Assembly: GCA_029287875.1 (NCBI GenBank)
Contig: JARFQH010000280.1
Location: forward strand, 1-50,727
Length of the DNA stretch: 50,727 nt
Direction: 5' to 3'
Source of the DNA: Desulfobacteraceae bacterium
GTDB taxonomy: Bacteria; Desulfobacterota; Desulfobacteria; Desulfobacterales; SG8-13
A program made the translations under genes and the position numbers. How positions within the stretch are numbered: position 1 is the first letter of the stretch; every line of letters begins with the position of its first letter. Under the pieces are notes generated by a model. It worked only from the letters and a program-made list of their open reading frames with translations. It was not told the origin of the DNA and ran no database searches. Shown here piece after piece: positions 25,964-33,576 of the stretch.

Positions 25964-26632
25964 CTACACATTTTGGCTGGCTGTCGGTGTCTTCAGGGCC
26001 TGCAGCTCGGCCTCAATCTCCTCATCCGCACTCAGTTTGTCAAGCTCTTCCTCGAGATCGCCTTTACGACCGATATTCACCAGGTCGGCTTCTGACTCCA
26101 TGCGGTCGATCCGGCTTTCGAGCTCTTCGAATTTGACCATCACCTCAGTGCTGTCCGCTCGTCGGATTTCCTGTTGGGCCCGTATTTTTCGGCGGGCATG
26201 GACGTGACGCTGGATCAATACCCGTTGCTTGTCGCGCGCGGATTTGAGTTTTTCTTCCAACTGGCGAATGTCTTCGTGATACTGAACGACCAAGTGATCG
26301 AGTTCGTCGCGCTCTTGCTGCAGATTCTCTTGCCGCCGGGTATAACGGCGCTTTTCGATGAGGGCTTCGCGGGCAAGATCGTCCCGGCCTTTGCGGACGG
26401 CCAACGTGGCCTTGTCTTCCCAGTGCCCGGCCCGGTCGACAATCTCCTCCAGTTGGCGCTGAACCTTCTTGCTTTCAGCCATGACCCCCGCACAGGCGGC
26501 TTTTAGCTCGACAAGCGTGTCTTCCATTTCCCGTATCATGAGTTTGATCAGTTTTTCCGGATCCTCGGCCCGATCGAGCATGGCGTTGATGTTGGAGCTG
26601 ATGATGTCACGGAAGCGTGTAAAGATGCCCAT
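25964..26632 (-). CDS. pspA: Phage shock protein A (PspA/IM30 family)
   Basis: A 222-residue coiled-coil ESCRT-III-like protein that binds stressed inner membrane and holds the activator PspF in check. Hallmarks: MGIFTRFRDIISSNINAMLD, then RAEDPEKLIKLMIREMEDTL and long heptad helices to the end. The length is as in E. coli (222). The gene starts after AGGAGG and is preceded by a sigma-54 promoter. First gene of pspABC, divergent from pspF. Confidence 0.95.
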   Translation of the reverse strand: MGIFTRFRDIISSNINAMLDRAEDPEKLIKLMIREMEDTLVELKAACAGVMAESKKVQRQLEEIVDRAGHWEDKATLAVRKGRDDLAREALIEKRRYTRRQENLQQERDELDHLVVQYHEDIRQLEEKLKSARDKQRVLIQRHVHARRKIRAQQEIRRADSTEVMVKFEELESRIDRMESEADLVNIGRKGDLEEELDKLSADEEIEAELQALKTPTASQNV

Positions 26633-26644
26633 GGTGTACCTCCT

Positions 26645-26664
26645 GAATGGTTTTTAAACCATTC
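26645..26664. promoter_or_regulatory. Perfect palindrome in the pspA start region
   Basis: A 9-bp perfect stem with a TT centre (GAATGGTTT-TT-AAACCATTC). It spans the predicted transcription start (about 26656) and lies ahead of the ribosome site. It could be an operator or a 5' stem stabilising the mRNA. Confidence 0.4.
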
Positions 26665-26666
26665 TT

Positions 26667-26682
26667 AGCAGATTGCGTGCCA
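26667..26682 (-). promoter_or_regulatory. Sigma-54 promoter of pspABC
   Basis: On the minus strand the site reads TGGCAC-GCAAT-CTGCT, with the invariant GG at -24 and GC at -12 at the right spacing. It is 35 bases upstream of the pspA start. This fits the known sigma-54/PspF control of psp operons. Confidence 0.8.
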
Positions 26683-26893
26683 AAAAAACGATACGGGCGG
26701 CGAGTTGATTTCCCAACCGGGATATCTTTTCTTTCGCTTTTAACGGAAATTGCCTTGTGTTAAATTTAATCATTTATTTCTATTATTTATACTTTATATT
26801 TGCCTTTCAAACCTCTTGTTGAACCGGATTTTCAAGGGGGATATCTTGTCGATTGATTGATATTTTTTTAAATTGACATAATTATTAATTTGC

Positions 26894-26941
26894 AAATTTA
26901 ACTTAATTATATACATAATTGACCTATATTTAGTTAAATTT
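26894..26941. promoter_or_regulatory. Inverted repeat just upstream of pspF
   Basis: AAATTTAAC (26894-26902) and GTTAAATTT (26933-26941) form perfect 9-base arms 30 bases apart, ending three bases before the pspF ATG. The 26756-26944 region is strongly AT-rich. In E. coli PspF binds enhancer sites between pspF and pspA and represses itself; this repeat is a candidate for such a site, by position only. Confidence 0.4.
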
Positions 26942-26944
26942 ACC

Positions 26945-27991
26945 ATGACAAATATATCCAACACTTCGGCAAGCCGTGTCAGTGGTCTGAGTGACGGTAT
27001 GCGCGAGGCCCTGGGACAGTCCGAGGTCTTCCTGGCATTCCAGGAACGCCTTTCCCATGTCGCTGCGGTGAACCGGCCGGTCCTTTTGATCGGTGAGCGC
27101 GGTACCGGCAAGGAATTGGCGGCCTCTCGCCTGCACTACCTTTCGCGCCGCTGGCAGGGTCCACTCATTGCCCTGAATTGTGCTGCCCTTTCGGCGGCGC
27201 TGATCGAATCCGAGCTGTTCGGCTATGAGAAAGGGGCCTTTACGGGTGCCGCCCAGCGTCGGAGCGGACGCTTCGAAGCGGCCGACGGCGGCACGCTTTT
27301 CCTGGACGAAGTCGGAAACATTCCCCTGGAGGTGCAGGAGAAGATCCTGCGCGTGGTTGAATACGGCACATTCGAGAGAGTGGGCAGCACCGAGCTCATC
27401 GAAGCGGATGCCCGCATCATTGCCGCCACCAATGCGAATTTGCCGAATCTCGTTCGCACCGGCCGTTTCAAGCAGGATTTACTTGACAGGCTTTCTTTTG
27501 AAGTGCTGTTTTTGCCGCCGCTAAGAGACCGACGCGAAGATATTCTCCTTCTGGCCAATCATTTCGCGGCACGCATGTCTTTTGAATTGGGGCGGGAAGG
27601 TATCGTGCGTTTCAGCAGCAAGGCCGCCCGGGCTCTCGAAGAGTATTTTTGGCCGGGCAACATCCGCGAACTGAAAAACGTCGTCGAACGCGCTGTCTAC
27701 CGTTCGAACGCCTCTGTTGTGACCACAATAACTTTCGATCCCTTTGATAATCCATTCGAAACCCGGTCTGCCGATCCCTCACCGGCAGCTACACCAGACC
27801 AAGTTGCCGATGCCGTTCGGGCGCCAAAGCCAAAACCTTTCAAAAAGGCGATAATTGAATACGAGCGGCAACTCATAAAAGAGGCCTTGCAGGCAGCGCA
27901 GTTCAATCAAAAAAAAGCCGCCACAATGATGGGGTTGACCTATCATCAATTCCGCGGACTGTACCGGCGGCATCGTGCGCATCTTTCATAG
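26945..27991 (+). CDS. pspF: Sigma-54-dependent activator PspF
   Basis: A 348-residue enhancer-binding protein consisting of an AAA+ domain directly at the N-terminus and a Fis-type helix-turn-helix at the C-terminus ([20 protein letters not shown]). The P-loop is GERGTGKE (50-57), the sigma-54 loop GAFTGA is complete (97-102) and the Walker B is GGTLFLDE. It lacks a receiver or sensor domain, as PspF does; PspA inhibits it directly. It is divergent from pspA, as in enterobacteria. A linker of about 40 residues before the HTH is Pro/Ala-rich. Confidence 0.92.
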   Translation: MTNISNTSASRVSGLSDGMREALGQSEVFLAFQERLSHVAAVNRPVLLIGERGTGKELAASRLHYLSRRWQGPLIALNCAALSAALIESELFGYEKGAFTGAAQRRSGRFEAADGGTLFLDEVGNIPLEVQEKILRVVEYGTFERVGSTELIEADARIIAATNANLPNLVRTGRFKQDLLDRLSFEVLFLPPLRDRREDILLLANHFAARMSFELGREGIVRFSSKAARALEEYFWPGNIRELKNVVERAVYRSNASVVTTITFDPFDNPFETRSADPSPAATPDQVADAVRAPKPKPFKKAIIEYERQLIKEALQAAQFNQKKAATMMGLTYHQFRGLYRRHRAHLS

Positions 27992-28027
27992 GTTCATGGG
28001 CATTTCGGTGCCAGGAGAAAAGAAAGT

Positions 28028-28066
28028 TTGAGGAAATCCCCTGGCAGGCCTCAAGATTATTTTTTA
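28028..28066 (+). terminator. Probable terminator of pspF
   Basis: TTGAGG (28028-28033) pairs with CCTCAA (28049-28054), followed by GATTATTTTTT. An alternative GCCAGG/CCTGGC pairing overlaps it (about 28010-28045), so two hairpins could exclude each other. Confidence 0.5.
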
Positions 28067-28246
28067 CCGTCGGCGTTTCCATGATGGAGCCATTGCGAAC
28101 GTAACGAGGTTTTTTTGCGGGGCGAACGGATTGCACTGCGTCGTGAGAATGGGGCGGCGGCTGCTATCCGGCCGGCAAATGATCTGCCAGCGAAAGTCGG
28201 TATTTCGGTCGACTGCCGAATATCGACACGGGTAGAAAAAAGGTGA

Positions 28247-28552
28247 TTAGAAAATGTTGTTGACCAACGACTCTTTGAGCATGTTGGCGGCAATCTTGTC
28301 GGCCCGTATGTCGTATGTGCCGTTTTCGATCTGCTGCTTCAACACGGCGACTTTGTCTTCACGGATGTCGGGCAGGTCCGGTAGAGCTTTTTGGGCTTTT
28401 TGCAGGTCCCGAGCGCTCTGGGAGAGTTCGACACTGTCCTCGCCGATATTGGCCTGCCCCTTCTCACCCTCGGTTTCGGCCGCCTGAGTATTTTGTTGAA
28501 CCTGGCTGACATACGGGGTTATTTGAATCGGATTCTTTTCCGTGATTTCCAT
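28247..28552 (-). CDS. flgM: Anti-sigma-28 factor FlgM
   Basis: A 101-residue protein whose C-terminal half matches FlgM: SVELSQSARDLQKAQKALPD and then PDIREDKVAVLKQQIENGTY with DIRADKIAANML, the sigma-28 (FliA) binding helices. It holds FliA inactive until the hook is finished and is then secreted. AAGGAG precedes ATG 28552. No other flagellar gene is in the window, so this flgM is detached from its usual cluster. The Rep-like gene lies upstream on the same strand. Confidence 0.9.
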   Translation of the reverse strand: MEITEKNPIQITPYVSQVQQNTQAAETEGEKGQANIGEDSVELSQSARDLQKAQKALPDLPDIREDKVAVLKQQIENGTYDIRADKIAANMLKESLVNNIF

Positions 28553-28723
28553 TTCAGAACTCCTTTTTATCCGATCGGGTCGACCATCGGATCCGGTTGC
28601 CTAAAAATTAACTCCTCCGGGGTCGCACTGCGAGATTCACGACCGCCTGCATTTGTTATCGGTCGATTCCCCCAGGGCTTTAGCGAATTTTTTAACAGAG
28701 GTTATTTTTTTTACGAAGACGGA

Positions 28724-29686
28724 TCAGTCTCGGCCGTCTTTTGTCTCCAGTCCACGGGAACCGAAGATCGGAACGTCTATCTTCAGGGCCGTGTGTCGTG
28801 CCTTGACGGTGTGGACCCGGTTGTCTTCCGTGATTTCGAAGGCTTCCAGATATTTTCGGGTCTCGAGTTCGCGCAGACCGCTCAGTACTTGGGTCCGAAG
28901 CCGGCCGGGTGCTTGCTGCGTGTCGAGATTGACTGAACGCGCCAGGCGGTGGAGATCGATCGAGAGCGTCTTTTCGTATTGGCCTTGGAAAAAACGGTAA
29001 AAGGCCTTGCTGACATCGCCTTTAAGTCCTGACCGAAAGCGCAGGTCGATGTTGGTCACAAAGCTCTCGGCGTACATTTCGATAAAATAGGGATTCACCG
29101 CAATCCGAACGATACCGCTCTCGCGGTCCAGGTCTCCGAAGCTGAGGATCGAACCGGTCATCTCCTTCAAGCAGCGCCGTTTTTTGCCACTGCCGCTTGT
29201 CAGCTCCAAGTCGATACGGGTTCCTGCCAGACGCTGAATGCTTCTCCAAATCGCCGTGAAGTTGGCCGCGGTGGGGGTAACGCCGGCGATACCACTCAGT
29301 TCAACCAGTGTTGATTCGAACGCCTCATTCTGGTAACGGCTCATCAGGCTCAGGAGACAGAAGAGCACGGTCTCGTCGAAGATTACCAGCAATTCGCCCA
29401 CCACCCGCATCCGTCCCCAGGCATTCACATCGCCTGAATCGAGCCGGACAAGCGGCCAGTCTTTCGATTTCGCTCGGTTCTTGAAGTGAAAGGGGGAGAC
29501 CCGGGTCAACATCGTCGGCATGAAACTGAAAAACCGTTGAACCGGCGGTTGGCGACTGAGGTGCCTGTCGACAAACAGGGCGGCCTCCCGGATCATTCGA
29601 CGGCCAATGAGCTGTTTGTCCACAAAAGAGAGAGTGCCGGTTGTTTTGTCAACCGGAGATAAAGGAGGATCCGGTGGCGTTTTCAT
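28724..29686 (-). CDS. Plasmid-type replication initiator-like (winged-helix Rep) protein
   Basis: A 320-residue basic protein with features of TrfA/RepA-like initiators: an N-terminal region rich in aromatic/basic residues, a first winged-helix-like part (FESTLVELSGIAGVTPTAAN, FTAIWRSIQRLAGTRIDLEL), then AVNPYFIEMYAESFVTNIDL and a second one (TLSIDLHRLARSVNLDT, RLRTQVLSGLRELETRKYLE). The C-terminal pattern SIDLHRLAR...LRELE..KYLEAF is typical of Rep proteins. No partition, mobilisation or clear iteron repeats are visible nearby. It may be a plasmid remnant or a chromosomal DNA-binding protein. The function is inference. Confidence 0.55.
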   Translation of the reverse strand: MKTPPDPPLSPVDKTTGTLSFVDKQLIGRRMIREAALFVDRHLSRQPPVQRFFSFMPTMLTRVSPFHFKNRAKSKDWPLVRLDSGDVNAWGRMRVVGELLVIFDETVLFCLLSLMSRYQNEAFESTLVELSGIAGVTPTAANFTAIWRSIQRLAGTRIDLELTSGSGKKRRCLKEMTGSILSFGDLDRESGIVRIAVNPYFIEMYAESFVTNIDLRFRSGLKGDVSKAFYRFFQGQYEKTLSIDLHRLARSVNLDTQQAPGRLRTQVLSGLRELETRKYLEAFEITEDNRVHTVKARHTALKIDVPIFGSRGLETKDGRD

Positions 29687-29841
29687 CGCGGGCCCCGTAC
29701 CATTTTGTTGATCATTTTAAGCATCATAGAAGAAAATCGGTAGTGTGTCAAACTCGCGCCGTGTCCGCAAAATTTTTGATGAATGAATTATAAACTCCAA
29801 AATCCCAGGTTCTACCCAATCCTTCTTGTTGTTTGATTCAA

Positions 29842-29856
29842 TCCCGCAAGGCGGGA
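29842..29856. repeat. Short GC hairpin TCCCGC-AAG-GCGGGA
   Basis: A perfect 6-bp stem with a 3-base loop in the otherwise featureless stretch upstream of the Rep-like gene. No U tract follows on either strand. Function unknown. Confidence 0.4.
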
Positions 29857-29902
29857 CTAATGCGCTCAAACAGTTGATCACTTAAGGGTCACGGTAAGAA
29901 AC

Positions 29903-30025
29903 AATTCCACACGATTGCGCCGGATTATGGTTTGTCTACAAGGCACATCCACCTGCGCATATCGAGATACGTGTGGGTGGATGTAACGCAGTAGACGGAC
30001 CATAAGACAAGCAAGAGGTGGAATT
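29903..30025 (+). repeat. About 123-base nested palindrome (large stem-loop)
   Basis: Nested arms: AATTCCAC/GTGGAATT (29903-29910, 30018-30025), a 15-base pair of arms with 13 matches (29925-29939, 29991-30005), ACATCCACC/GGTGGATGT (29945-29953, 29976-29984) and a short core. Both mismatches in the 15-base arm are G-U pairs on the plus strand, and ATTATTTTTT follows, so it reads as plus-strand RNA with a terminator-like end. No gene is visible in the rest of the 29687-30330 gap. Confidence 0.65.
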
Positions 30026-30330
30026 ATTTTTTGCCGGGGCCCTAAAACCCGGTCACCCGGCTCCATGCACAGGTTCACTGAGAAAGGCTTCGGCTCTGCA
30101 GCCGTCGTCACCTGGATTTTTTTCCATGCCGTATTAGATTACAATACTAAGGTAGGTGCCTGCGCCCGGATAAATTTTATCGAGTTGCAGCTGCTTTTCT
30201 CAATCACTCATCCGGACTCCGGCGCGTCATTTTTATGCACCATGCCGGCCCATAGGGCCGTGAGCGTTTAACACCTGTATGGTATCTCGGCCAGTTGACC
30301 ATTAATAACTCTGACAGAAGGGAGTCTGCC

Positions 30331-31311
30331 ATGTCAAAAGCGATTGTTATCAATCAAACCGGTGGCCCTGAGGTGCTGCGGTGGGTCGATTATGACCCCG
30401 GACAGCCGGGCCCCGGTGAAGTTCGACTTCGCCATGAAGCAGTTGGGTTGAATTTCATCGATGTCTATCACCGCACCGGTCTTTATCCACTGCCTTCCCT
30501 GCCGGCCGTACCGGGCATGGAGGGCAGCGGTACGGTTGAGGCCGTGGGTGACGGCGTTACCGAAGTGGCTGAAGGTGACCGTGTGGCTTACGCCGGCCTG
30601 CCGCCAGGGGCTTATGCCCAGGTGCGCCGGATTCCGGCCGACCGATTGGTTAAACTCCCGGAGAGCATCATGACACGCCAAGCGGCCGCCATGATGCTGC
30701 AGGGGATGACAGCCCGCTATCTGCTGCGCGGTTGCTTTGACGTCAAAGCCGGAGATACCATTCTGATCCATGCGGCTGCAGGTGGCGTGGGATCAATCGT
30801 CTGCCAGTGGGCCAAGCACCTCGGCGCCACCGTGATCGGCACGGTCGGGTCGGAAGAGAAAGCGGCCAACGCCACCGAAAACGGTTGCGATTATCCGATT
30901 CTCTATACGAAAGAGGAGTTTGTCGCGCGCGTCAAGGAAATAACGGAAGGCAGGGGCGTCGACGTGGTCTATGACTCCGTGGGTCAGGCAACCTTCATGA
31001 AGTCGTTGGATTGCCTGCGGCCCTTGGGAACGATGGTAAGCTTCGGGCAGTCCTCCGGACCGGTCGCGCCGCTCGAGCTCGGCCTCTTGTCGGCCAAAGG
31101 GTCTTTGTTTCTGACCCGGCCGACATTGATGACCTACACCGCGAAACGGGAAGATCTCCTAGTCCATGCACGTGATCTCTTCGAGGTCGTCGAGAAGGGG
31201 GTTGTCAAGGTGGAGATTCGACAAACCTTTCCGTTGTCCGATGCGGCCCGTGCGCACCGTGACCTGGAAGGCCGTCGGACAACCGGATCGTCAATCTTGC
31301 TGCCGGAATAA
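30331..31311 (+). CDS. NADPH:quinone oxidoreductase (zeta-crystallin type)
   Basis: A 326-residue zinc-independent medium-chain dehydrogenase. It begins MSKAIVINQTGGPEVLRWVD, the usual quinone-oxidoreductase N-terminus, has the nucleotide-binding GGVGSIVCQWAKHLGATVIG, and ends in TTGSSILLPE, as QorA-type proteins do. It reduces quinones or other carbonyl compounds with NADPH. AAGGGAG precedes ATG 30331; an in-frame extension to 30295 has no such site. Monocistronic; a hairpin follows the stop. Confidence 0.93.
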   Translation: MSKAIVINQTGGPEVLRWVDYDPGQPGPGEVRLRHEAVGLNFIDVYHRTGLYPLPSLPAVPGMEGSGTVEAVGDGVTEVAEGDRVAYAGLPPGAYAQVRRIPADRLVKLPESIMTRQAAAMMLQGMTARYLLRGCFDVKAGDTILIHAAAGGVGSIVCQWAKHLGATVIGTVGSEEKAANATENGCDYPILYTKEEFVARVKEITEGRGVDVVYDSVGQATFMKSLDCLRPLGTMVSFGQSSGPVAPLELGLLSAKGSLFLTRPTLMTYTAKREDLLVHARDLFEVVEKGVVKVEIRQTFPLSDAARAHRDLEGRRTTGSSILLPE

Positions 31312-31314
31312 ATG

Positions 31315-31343
31315 GGCCTCGTTCGCCGCGGGCAGACGAGGCC
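31315..31343 (+). terminator. Hairpin after the quinone oxidoreductase gene
   Basis: GGCCTCGT (31315-31322) pairs perfectly with ACGAGGCC (31336-31343) across a 13-base loop, four bases after the TAA. There is no U tract, so it may protect the mRNA end rather than terminate. Confidence 0.45.
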
Positions 31344-31461
31344 GGCACCGCGGCGGCGGTTGGAAACGAAAACACCCGTCGAGACGGCAGGTGCAGCCCG
31401 ACGACAACATCGGTTACCCCGGACGCAAGCTAATTTTTTCGTTCCGATTTTTTATACAGTT

Positions 31462-32517
31462 TTATTTGCGAACTACCGGCGGTTGCGAAACCTCCGCAGT
31501 GCCGGTCGCATCCATGGCAAAAAGAGAGTTGAGTGTCTGCAGCATGTGCAACGGATTGACGTTGACGCCATTGACCTTGACACCCCAATGCAGATGCGGC
31601 CCGCTGACACGCCCAGTGGCGCCGGCAAGCCCGATTACCTGGCCCTTTTCGACCAACCGGCCCGGGGTGACGTCGATGCGGCTCAGATGAGCGTAGGTGG
31701 TGAACAGCCCGCTGCCGTGGTCGAGAATAACAATGTTGCCCGAATAAAAAAGGTTTTTCGCCAGACCCACGATGCCGGTATTGGCAGCGTAAATCGGGGT
31801 TCCGGTTGCGGCCCTGAAGTCGACCCCGCCGTGGTAACTCTTCAACTTGCCGTTCAACAGACGTCGGGTTCCATATGGACTCGTCACCAATCCATTCAGG
31901 GGACGCCGAAACGGTTCGTCCCAGAGTCGCTGCGGACGGCTGGCGGCATAAACGGTTCTGACTTCTTCGCTTTCCCGCTTGATCCGTTCCACGTCCTTCG
32001 GCGCCGGGGTTACGCGGCTGGGGGTGACCTGCAATTTTTCCGATTTGAAGCGGCGACTCAAAATTTTCAGTGGTACCGTGAGCTCGTGGTTTCCTTTGCC
32101 GTCACGCCATCCCAGGCCAATGATTTCTGTTCCGGGATTGCTGTGATAAGGAATGGCAATGAACCCGATCAAAACGTCACGGTCTTTGCGCGGATGCTCA
32201 AAAAGCGGGATGAGAGTGTCGTGAAACCGGAGCTGGATGTCGCTTACCGGCTGCCGGATGGCGATTTCCATCACCGCAACATCACCCACGGCGGCGGCTT
32301 CAGGGATCAGCCGGAGAGCGAGAGCGAGGCCGTCTTCGGTGCCGACAGTTGCGGCGAAGACGGGTAATTTGCCCCAAACGACGATGGCCAAAAAACCGGC
32401 CAAAACAGGTGGAACAATTTTTCGTACCACCGCCCATAATCGATAAAATTTTAAATTTTGCAAAGCGGATAGATAAATCTTGTTCACAAAGAAGAGTCCA
32501 CTTTTTTTCCGGTTCAT
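31462..32517 (-). CDS. M23-family (LytM-like) peptidoglycan endopeptidase, membrane-anchored
   Basis: A 351-residue protein with a short cytoplasmic start, one transmembrane helix (about 32-56, VRKIVPPVLAGFLAIVVWGK...) and a periplasmic region. The C-terminal M23 domain has both zinc motifs: HGGVDFRAATG (His and Asp) and GPHLHWGVKVNGVNVNPL (HxH). It therefore should cut peptidoglycan cross-bridges rather than act only as an activator. The ATG overlaps the stop of the upstream DMT transporter gene as ATGA (32514-32517), showing translational coupling. The region before M23 (about 60-210) is beta-rich and of no named family. Confidence 0.9.
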   Translation of the reverse strand: MNRKKSGLFFVNKIYLSALQNLKFYRLWAVVRKIVPPVLAGFLAIVVWGKLPVFAATVGTEDGLALALRLIPEAAAVGDVAVMEIAIRQPVSDIQLRFHDTLIPLFEHPRKDRDVLIGFIAIPYHSNPGTEIIGLGWRDGKGNHELTVPLKILSRRFKSEKLQVTPSRVTPAPKDVERIKRESEEVRTVYAASRPQRLWDEPFRRPLNGLVTSPYGTRRLLNGKLKSYHGGVDFRAATGTPIYAANTGIVGLAKNLFYSGNIVILDHGSGLFTTYAHLSRIDVTPGRLVEKGQVIGLAGATGRVSGPHLHWGVKVNGVNVNPLHMLQTLNSLFAMDATGTAEVSQPPVVRK

Positions 32518-33458
32518 GCTTTCGGTTCCTTGTTAAAAGGCGTGGTTTCCAAGGCGGATCGGTCGGTTGCGGTCGTCTTTAACCGCAGCCGGTTACCGGC
32601 TGTCGTCAAAACAATGCCGCAAAGAATCAATACGATGCCCGGAAGATGATACGCTTGCAACCGTTCACTCAGAAATATGAAGGCCAACGTGATGCTGAAA
32701 ACCGGCATGAGGTGGACGAATATGCCGGCTTTATTGGCCCCGACTGCAGCCACGGCCTTGTTCCAGAAAATGTACGCCAGGACCGACGCGAACAGGGCGA
32801 TATAGAGTACCGCACCAACCGTTCCCTTGTCGACCATAAAGCCGGCGCCACGGGTGATTTCCCAAAAATAAAACGGGCTCAAGAACAACAATCCGGCTGC
32901 GATGATAAATCCTAAAAAACCGATCGGATCCAGATGCGGGGGGCGTTTGCGAAGCAAAACCGAGTAAACGGCCCAACTGAGGGCTGCCGCCAGGGTCCAG
33001 AGGTCGCCCCGGGAAAACCGGATGCTGAACAGCAGCGCCGGCTCGCCGCGGGTGATGATCCAGATCAATCCCGCAAATGACAGCAGTCCACCGAGGCATT
33101 GCAAGACGGATATTTTTTCCCTGAATCCGACCCACGACACGAAAACGATAAAAACCGGTGTGAGTGAATTGATCAAGACGGTGTTGATGACGGTGTTGGA
33201 CTGCAGGGCCAGGTAAATGAAGGTGTTGAAATTTGTGACCGAAAGAATCGCAAGCAAAAACAATAGCTTACAGTGCCGCCGGATCAAGGCCCTTTGCCGC
33301 ATCATCGGCCGCAGGGCGAAAGGAAGCAGCAGTGCCAGGGCGACGGCCCAACGCCAAAATGCCAATGAAACCGGCGGGACAAGACCGTGTATCCCCCTTC
33401 CAATGACAAAGTTTCCCGACCAGAACAACACGGTCAATGTCAGCAGTACATAAGGCAT
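32514..33458 (-). CDS. DMT/EamA-family transporter
   Basis: A 314-residue permease with ten hydrophobic segments in two EamA repeats: MPYVLLTLTVLFWSGNFVIG at the N-terminus and, in the second repeat, WTLAAALSWAVYSVLLRKRP and LAYIFWNKAVAAVGANKAGI. The substrate is unknown. I start at ATG 33458, at the first helix; an in-frame extension to 33536 adds 26 residues with no ribosome site. It overlaps the M23 gene by four bases. It diverges from the ModF-like gene. Confidence 0.88.
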   Translation of the reverse strand: MPYVLLTLTVLFWSGNFVIGRGIHGLVPPVSLAFWRWAVALALLLPFALRPMMRQRALIRRHCKLLFLLAILSVTNFNTFIYLALQSNTVINTVLINSLTPVFIVFVSWVGFREKISVLQCLGGLLSFAGLIWIITRGEPALLFSIRFSRGDLWTLAAALSWAVYSVLLRKRPPHLDPIGFLGFIIAAGLLFLSPFYFWEITRGAGFMVDKGTVGAVLYIALFASVLAYIFWNKAVAAVGANKAGIFVHLMPVFSITLAFIFLSERLQAYHLPGIVLILCGIVLTTAGNRLRLKTTATDRSALETTPFNKEPKA

Positions 33459-33576
33459 GATGGCACTATTGATCTTATAATAGACATGGTTTACCCATTG
33501 TAAAACCGCTATTATTTCGGTTGCGTTGCGGACCAACCGCTTTTTCAGACCGCCCGTTTAGGAAAACAGAAAAAAA

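Noticed and set aside
31312-32367. 351-codon frame after the quinone oxidoreductase
   Set aside because: It runs antisense through the M23 gene, whose zinc motifs are certain.
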